60,000 nt of DNA from Bolinopsis microptera. Its lineage: Eukaryota; Ctenophora; Tentaculata; Lobata; Bolinopsidae. Positions 10,337 through 60,000 of this stretch are shown here, in pieces; position 1 is the stretch's first letter; each line of letters starts with the position of its first letter. Location of the stretch: positions 17,532,475-17,592,474 of the forward strand of contig NC_087077.1 of assembly GCF_026151205.1 (NCBI RefSeq). The letters are read 5' to 3'. The notes below the pieces were generated by a model. The model was given only the letters and a program-made list of their open reading frames with translations, ran no database searches and was not told the origin of the DNA. The position numbers and the translations under genes are program-made.

Positions 10337-10988
10337 AAGGATTTCAGTGGTAGCAACAGCCCAGCTGTGTCCTTATTTTCATGCGAAGTTCTTCTTCATT
10401 AGTAGTTTATTGAGAAAGTAGGTATGTGACATAATACCAAGTAATGTAACCAAGTATTGTAAGCATGTGACAGGAAGCCTTCATTTGTGCGACCTCTTTC
10501 ACCAACTTGGTTTATATCGTGCACTTTTTAATCTTATATTTATTGTACTAAATTTATGAAAACAGACACAATGCAGGACGAATTAATGCCCAAATATCTG
10601 TGATGCAATGTTTGTTTTGAATTGTATTTAACTATTTATCATGAAACAATTAAAATATTCAAAGTTATAACTTTATAAATTTCCATTGAAGTTACAGTAA
10701 AATTTTCAGTCAATTTACCCAAAAGAGAAACCTTTTATTTTAACAGCCCTTTGCTATCTCATTTTACGATACGTTCATTTATTCATGATCAAAATCAGGC
10801 TCAATAACGTGAAAATTTAGCTCAGCATGAACAATCACAGTTTAATTTTATCATAAATTTTACTCAGCACCGGACGGAGAATTACTTACTCAGATCCAAC
10901 GTTACTAAGATCCAACGCAAATTATTCCACGAATAGGTTTATCAATGGATTGTTCACTAAGATTCACTAATCATAATTTAAATTAAGG
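10337..10988. other. Intergenic stretch between the TRF-like gene and the 208-residue gene
   Basis: AT-rich, holding the 3' UTR of the TRF-like gene and the promoter side of the next gene. No repeat or conserved box was recognised. Confidence 0.4.
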
Positions 10989-12305
10989 ATGTTTAAGAAG
11001 GAGGTGGCACAGCGTGCTGCAAGGGTAATGGGGAATGTTATCCGGGAACCTATCTCCAAGAAAGACCATGAACTGATGCAGGGTTATCTGAAGGGACCTC
11101 GACAAATGTCACCTCAGGTTTCATTAAAACATATAATTGTTTGTCGTACATATGCCACCTACCAATGCATAATTTTACGAATCGTCTTCTAGTTTCCATA
11201 AACATTGCTGTATGACAAATCTGTTAGTTAGAGATTAAACTCATGACAAATGTGCAAGAAATCACTATATTTAAATATTTAAATATTTTGCAAAAGTTCC
11301 GAACTATTCTGACAAGTTGTTTTCCCTGTCCAGGAATGCAACTGGAATGTGCCCACAGAGAAGATGACTGATCTTACCAGGGAAATGAGGAATGTAGGGA
11401 TAGCAGGGGACGGTTACATGAACTTCAAGGATATCATACATGGAATTAGGAAGGCAAAGGGGCTGGGAACTTGGGAAGATCTCAAACCGGCGGTTCGTAC
11501 TGTTTGATTGATAAGTTTTCATGGCCTATTTCTCTATTTGAAGCGAAAAATTTCAATTAATGAAAATTGTAATTATAATTATAATCGATATTGATCGTAC
11601 CACTGACATGATTATAGGATCATTTGATATTTTTAAAATCTTCAAAGAATCTCATCGATTATCCGAATTTAGCAGTCTATGTTGATTTATTCGTTCAAAA
11701 TATTAACTAATGATGTAAGATTATATAAAATCATAATTTTATAACAACTGCCACCCTCAGAAAGATTTAGAAAGACAAGAAGTGGGTCTGGACAAACATA
11801 ATTCAGTAATTCCGGACTTCTCCTTCAACAAAAAGAGACTGGAGGGGGAGACACCTTTGGATGATTACCATCACTGTCATAACAACCGTCAACTGGGCTG
11901 GAAAAATGTAAGTTTAAACAAAAGTGTCTGCTTTTCTATATTAATTACAAAACGTTGTTTCTAATAGTAGCGTTTTTTATCTATGGTGGAACTTTTATGT
12001 CTATCTAAAATTAGCGTAAAACTCAATAATATACCTTTTTGTGTATAAAATTCCCAGTAGTAATGAATTGATCTAATAAAAGTTGATTTAAAATACATTC
12101 CTTTTCTCTTCAGATAACGAAAAGATGGATTAACGAGTATTCGGATCGAGCAGGAGAGAAACCATTTGTATTAGGATACCAAACCTCCATCGCTGACTTG
12201 AAAAAGGACGACAAATTGGCTTATATTAGAGACGTTTCTAGTGTTAATGCCCGTGGGCTTGGGGTAGGACATAAACAAAAGAAAGCTGGCGGCAAAAAGA
12301 AATGA
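10989..12305 (+). CDS. Unrecognised 208-residue protein, four exons
   Basis: Four exons join with all introns in phase 0: 10989-11117, 11334-11492, 11761-11907 and 12114-12305, each with GT-AG borders (for example CTCAG|GTTTC, GTCCAG|GAATG, CTCAG|AAAG, AAAAAT|GTAAGT, CTTCAG|ATAACG). The product starts MFKKEVAQRAARVMG, is hydrophilic with no signal peptide or membrane segment, and ends in a basic lysine tail (KQKKAGGKKK). Conserved-looking tracts are DGYMNFKDIIHGIRKAKGLG and DDYHHCHNNRQLGWKN. The regular phase-0 structure and uninterrupted frame across four exons support a real gene. I do not recognise the family. The high content of W, Y, K and D and the small size would suit a structural or scaffold protein, but that is inference only. 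The next gene, DHTKD1, begins about 445 bases downstream on the same strand. Confidence 0.75.
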
Positions 12306-12750
12306 TCAGCGAAATTCTGTTGACATTGAATTGTTATCAACGTAGATCTCAAAGATTCTCTTCTACAGTGACGGGACTAGAATTCTTGGATTGGGGGAGA
12401 ACAGTGTTTGTTTAATCCTGTAACTTATTTCTTGGGTGACCCGTGACTCGCTACTCAACTAATGATAGGATGAACTTGCCCCATTTTGGCTGATTTTGGC
12501 AATGTTTTTTGGAATTAAGCTATTGTTTTATTTTGTGACGAGATAAATTAATGTACTTTGAAGTTCATAATTTATTTATCACTATTACCGACAAGCTACT
12601 AAAACGAGTTATTTTACTAAAGTATTAACAAGAAAGCTGATGATTTTGATGAAAAATGCGAAATCCTTATCTCAACTCTAGATAAAGATACCAAATTTCC
12701 ACTAAACATCACACCTCCAGTCTGTATGATAGTACCCACAATATAAGGCC
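12306..12750. other. Spacer upstream of DHTKD1
   Basis: Contains the 3' UTR of the preceding gene and the presumed promoter of DHTKD1. No TATA or CpG-rich island stands out. Confidence 0.35.
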
Positions 12751-56611
<43,861 letters not shown>

Positions 56612-57100
56612 TATTCTTGTATCTCACTACAAGGCTGTATCAAATCGATACCCGAATATCATGCATGTCCAATATCATGGACTTTTGAGGAATAATTATG
56701 GTAAAATGGAACTCTTAGATATTAATGAATTGATATATGAAGTGGTAATGATGTTTGGTTTTTATGAGAATATATGTAATTTTTAGGCAGTTGGAATAGT
56801 TTTTATAAATACAGCAACGTTTGGACAGGAACGTCACTCAAAAAACTCCTAATAACTCCAAAATTGTAGTTTGATTTTGATTAGCACCGTACTGTATTCA
56901 TGGTATTTGAGGTATTTTATATTTATTTTTTGTGTAGACTGTTATAGCCGTAGAAAGTATATATACGTATATGTATATATAAATATTACGTTATTTATTA
57001 ATATCAATATCATTATTTATACTGTGACCCTATATTAATTGGTATAGTACTCTTGAAACGGTGTGTTTTCTTTCTTTACGGTGGAGCACACTGCACATTG
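56612..57100. other. DHTKD1 3' flank
   Basis: The presumed 3' UTR and downstream AT-rich sequence; a (TATA)n palindrome ATATATACGTATATGTATAT lies near 56957. Confidence 0.4.
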
Positions 57101-57107
57101 GTCGATA

Positions 57108-58040
57108 ATGTTTACTGGGCGGCGCTCAGCCTGTCATTCCGCCGAATCTCTATATGTTTATGAACATTATAGCCTGGGGTCCCCAGGTAAAATAATGTGT
57201 AATGATGCGTTACAAGCCTTTAATTCTAATCAATACGCTTGAGTCCCCAAATACACTTCCCTATAAGTGGACGTATATATTGCATTGTGATCGACGATCG
57301 TAACATCGATTAAAAGTAATCCTTAGATGCTCATGATTGGGGCTCTTATTAATTCGCTCGCCCGAAAATTTCACGTGACTTCAGACTTTGGTTTTTATGG
57401 TTTTGCAGCCGTACAAAACGGTTTTACATAAACCCTAATCCCAACCCTAACTTAACCCTAACCATAACCCCGAAGCTTTACTATACCTGGGGACGTTATA
57501 CCTCACGCTATCATGTTCATAAACATAGAGATTCGGCGGAATGACAGGTTGAGCGCGGCCCAGTAACCCGAAGCTATGTCCATAATTATAACCCTTACCA
57601 CAACCCTAACCCTAACCCGAGCATTTTTACTTTGTAGTTGTAGCGCGATACACCACTGGGCCTCACCGAGCTAGGAAGGGTTGACATCGTGAATCAATTT
57701 TTTACCCTACGTCATGGGGGTGATTCGGAATCAGCGTCCAAAATAATACACCGATTCAAATCAATTTCATTAACCCAAAGGGCCTTTTTTCAAGAATTTT
57801 CTTAAAATTCGGGAGAGCGATTTAGTAGGAGCGCATGATCAATGATTGGAGTTGGACTGTTAGTGTTTCTTCCCACCACCGGGTCAAATTACCAGCAACT
57901 AGGTTTTTAATTTTTTGAGCAAGTTAACTTGTTCATGTCATTGCTTGCCTCACGTTTTAGGCTTACCTGAGGACCCCAGGCTATTATGTTCATTAATAGA
58001 GATTAGGCGGAATGACAGACTGAGCGCGGCCCAGTAAGTT
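57108..58040. mobile_element. Inverted-repeat cluster, three copies of a 75-bp end
   Basis: TTTACTGGGC...GCTCAGCCTGTCATTCCGCCGAATCTC then GTTTATGAACAT and CCTGGGGTCCCCAGGTAA is at 57108-57192. The reverse complement recurs at about 57485-57567 and again at about 57963-58036. This reads as a MITE of about 460 bp with a second right end, or two overlapping elements. No target duplication was identified. Confidence 0.75.
57429..57619. repeat. Degenerate telomere-like (CCCTAA)n tracts
   Basis: Two tracts, 57429-57470 and 57590-57619, contain AACCCTAA-type hexamers (for example CAACCCTAACCCTAACCC) interrupted by point changes. They lie inside and beside the inverted-repeat cluster. Confidence 0.7.
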
Positions 58041-58436
58041 TTCCCAGGAAACCTTTCTGGCTGGAGCCTAACTTTGAAAGTAAAAGAGATAGCGTCTTCC
58101 GGTTTTTTGCAAAATGTTCGTTTCGCAAAAATAACGTTTCCCCCCCAGGGGGGAAATTGAAAACAACGTAGATTTTGAATTATCGCGAAAAGTCATATTT
58201 TAGGCCTTATAAAACTGCGTAGCTTTAACTTTGCAGATTGTTGTTCTCTGATTGGCTAATCGTATCACGTGGTACGCGGTACAATTGCATTCTTGGAATA
58301 TTTGAAGCGTGCAAATGCAATGAACTAGCGAGCGCGCGCGGAGTTCAACATGCTGTGAAAAGGCGATCACCGTGTAGTAATATCGCTAGCCATGTAAGGA
58401 TTGCTGGGTATGAGATAGCCGAGAAGCTGCAAAGGG

Positions 58437-58459
58437 GGGGGGGGGGGGGGGGGGGGGGG
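58437..58459. repeat. Poly-G run of 23 bases
   Basis: Uninterrupted G tract in a GC-richer patch with GCGAGCGCGCGC just upstream. Confidence 0.95.
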
Positions 58460-58947
58460 TTGATGGCGAGTTATGCTTTGTCAAAGTGGATGCTTTTTAA
58501 AATGAAACCGAAAGTCCTTAAACTGCGCGCTGTGTTGGTTTTATGTACCTATCGATTCGCATGACCTGTGACGAAATACCCAATTAGAGTTAGTACAAGC
58601 CAAACACAAGGATATCTCGTGAACAGATCATATGCACCTGTTTCAGCCGGTCGCAGACCTTGGTCGCTATAATTGAGCTGTAAGTGACATTAAGTGACCG
58701 TTGAGCCACACTTCTTGACAAATTCTGTTTAGAATAACGACCCAATCATAAGGTAAAAAGTATAGGCTGTATTTTAAGGGCTAATCTCAGTCCATCTAAG
58801 TCGTAAGTTTGGAGGAATAATACGGCTAATTTTGCGATTCTTTAAAGTCTTGAACCAAAATACCCTGCTGCGCCGTCAACTGGGCCAATGCCTGGGGCTG
58901 CAGCAGTACTAGTAGCCGCAACAGCAACTGCAGACACCACGATAAAA

Positions 58948-59202
58948 ATTTATTAAATACAGAATAAATGTTTATTAATCCACGAATCAACGCTCGCGGA
59001 TCGCGCTTTCTCACAAATCAACGCTCTCTTACTGATGAGGATCTTATTCTTATTGCTTAGTCTTACAAATTTATTTTTCGACACAGCATCAAACATAGAA
59101 TAATTGCTATTGATCAAATTATATTATTTTGCTGGTTTCTTAAAAATAATATCTTCAAGAACGTGAGCGTTGATTCGTGTATTTATTCTGTATTTAATAA
59201 AC
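58948..59202. mobile_element. Inverted-repeat element upstream of the LDLa gene
   Basis: TTTATTAAATACAGAATAAA and CACGAATCAACGCTC at 58948-58995 are mirrored by GAGCGTTGATTCGTG and TTTATTCTGTATTTAATAAA at 59164-59202. The left arm has a few extra bases between the two blocks. It ends about 100 bases before the next gene. Confidence 0.75.
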
Positions 59203-59307
59203 TATCTTAGATATAGGGCAGTCGAGTTTTCTTCTTTTTTCTTTCAACGTTGGACAGCTGCACTCGTGCATACCGAATTTTTTGGCAGTCCTTGAAAATT
59301 AGTGCCA

Positions 59308-59813
59308 TGACAAGAAGGAGCCATTTAATAATAGGTATATTAATTCAAGTTTTCATCCTTGACCTCGTCCTCGGCTCCAATGACCCACGAGAACCCTTGT
59401 CTAAAGAAAAGGTAATTATAACCAGGGAGGTGTACAAAAGTCCACCTCTTTACTCGATACTACGTGCAGATTTTCTGATAGAAATATGCAGAGATGAAGT
59501 TGACGATTTCCTTCTTCGGAATGACACCTCATTTACATACAATAGACCATTTTATAACAAAAAATGAAGAAAAGGGACAGATTACTTCTATCACCTGAAG
59601 ACATTTATGCTTGCCCCATGTCGATGCACGGATATCCAGTATTGGACACAACAAATTGGACGTGTTTGATCCCTGTATATTACGTCTGTGATGGTTTCTC
59701 TGATTGCTTAACTGACGAGTGTGATTGCGGAGGGGAGACTACCGAGCAGTCAGTAACCCAGACTCCGATTTTCTACTGTGCTCAACAGCCTGGATGTGTC
59801 TCATTTCCACAGG
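59308..59813 (+). CDS. Secreted LDLa-domain protein, first exon (cut by the window, with a frame break)
   Basis: ATG 59308 opens a signal peptide (MTRRSHLIIGILIQVFILDLVLGS). The frame runs to a TGA at 59565-59567, while an overlapping frame beginning in the run AAAAAATGAAG continues with an LDL-receptor class A module: YACPMSMHGYPVLDTTNWTC, LIPVYYVCDGFSDC, then DECDCGG. A second module starts FYCAQQPGCVSFPQ and is interrupted by a donor CCACAG|GTAACA at 59813, where VCDG would be expected next. LDLa modules bind calcium and act in lipoprotein or ligand binding at the cell surface or outside. The two frames very probably belong to one exon broken by a one- or two-base error in the A run; alternatively, an intron begins at AAAAG|GTAATT (59413). 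The rest lies to the right. Confidence 0.65.
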
Positions 59814-60000
59814 TAACAAAAACATAAGAGAATATTTTTCTTTATCAATACAATAGTGCGAATGATCACTAATGGCGACATTCCCATGTATATATATATC
59901 CACGAAGTCTAGCGGGCGGAAATTTTTATCGCCCGCGTCCTCGCGGCGATATAATATATGCAATATGTCCTCGAGGGCACACAGCCCGAGGACGACATAT

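Noticed and set aside
58238-58564. 108-codon plus-strand frame with a poly-Gly run
   Set aside because: It crosses a 23-base G homopolymer and a GC-rich repeat-like patch; no domain and no splice context.

Overview
This is a eukaryotic, animal-type nuclear window. It is AT-rich, its genes are split by GT-AG introns from about 100 bases to 19.5 kb, and it holds short inverted-repeat transposons, microsatellites and minisatellites but no operons. The protein families (a rhodopsin-like GPCR with degenerate signature motifs, secreted F5/8-fucolectin/sushi proteins, an LDLa protein, a TRF-type telomere protein, DHTKD1) suggest an early-branching invertebrate. A cnidarian is plausible, but the sequence alone does not prove it.

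Layout. 1-4.5 kb: the last exon of an ABHD10-like hydrolase, then the last two exons of riboflavin kinase, whose intron holds an intact retrotransposon ORF1-like gene. 5.2-9.0 kb: a large palindromic element with arms of about 1.3-1.6 kb. 9.2-10.3 kb: a TRF-like telomere-binding protein on one exon. 11-12.3 kb: an unrecognised four-exon gene of 208 residues. 12.75-56.6 kb: one 21-exon gene on the + strand, DHTKD1 (2-oxoadipate dehydrogenase E1), which fills most of the window.

The introns of DHTKD1 hold at least five opposite-strand genes or gene remnants: a single-exon GPCR (intron 3), a secreted F5/8-type plus sushi protein (intron 6), a damaged tandem-duplicated fucolectin-like gene and a divergent bHLH gene (both in intron 13), and a small single-pass membrane protein (intron 19). 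Intron 19 is about 19.5 kb and carries a 650-bp perfect (GA)n tract, a 38-bp minisatellite containing CACGTG boxes, a 35-bp satellite-like array and clusters of TAATTA motifs. Past DHTKD1 are an inverted-repeat cluster with degenerate telomere-like repeats and the start of an LDLa-domain secreted protein cut by the right edge.

Mobile elements are mainly non-autonomous: a TA-flanked mariner-like MITE, an 8-bp-TSD hAT-like MITE, a TTAA-flanked near-perfect hairpin, C/G-rich foldbacks, a 1.6-kb TA-flanked element, and one non-LTR reverse transcriptase fragment. Three otherwise good exons show an apparent 1-2 base frame break (DHTKD1 exon 17, the fucolectin copy near 29.95 kb, the LDLa gene at 59.56 kb). 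Assembly indels should therefore be considered before any of these is called a pseudogene. No tRNA, rRNA or CRISPR locus was found. The observations I would look at first are an array of overlapping short upstream ORFs in front of the GPCR, the bHLH protein whose DNA-contacting Glu is replaced by Gln, the TRF-like protein, and the density of antisense nested genes in DHTKD1.
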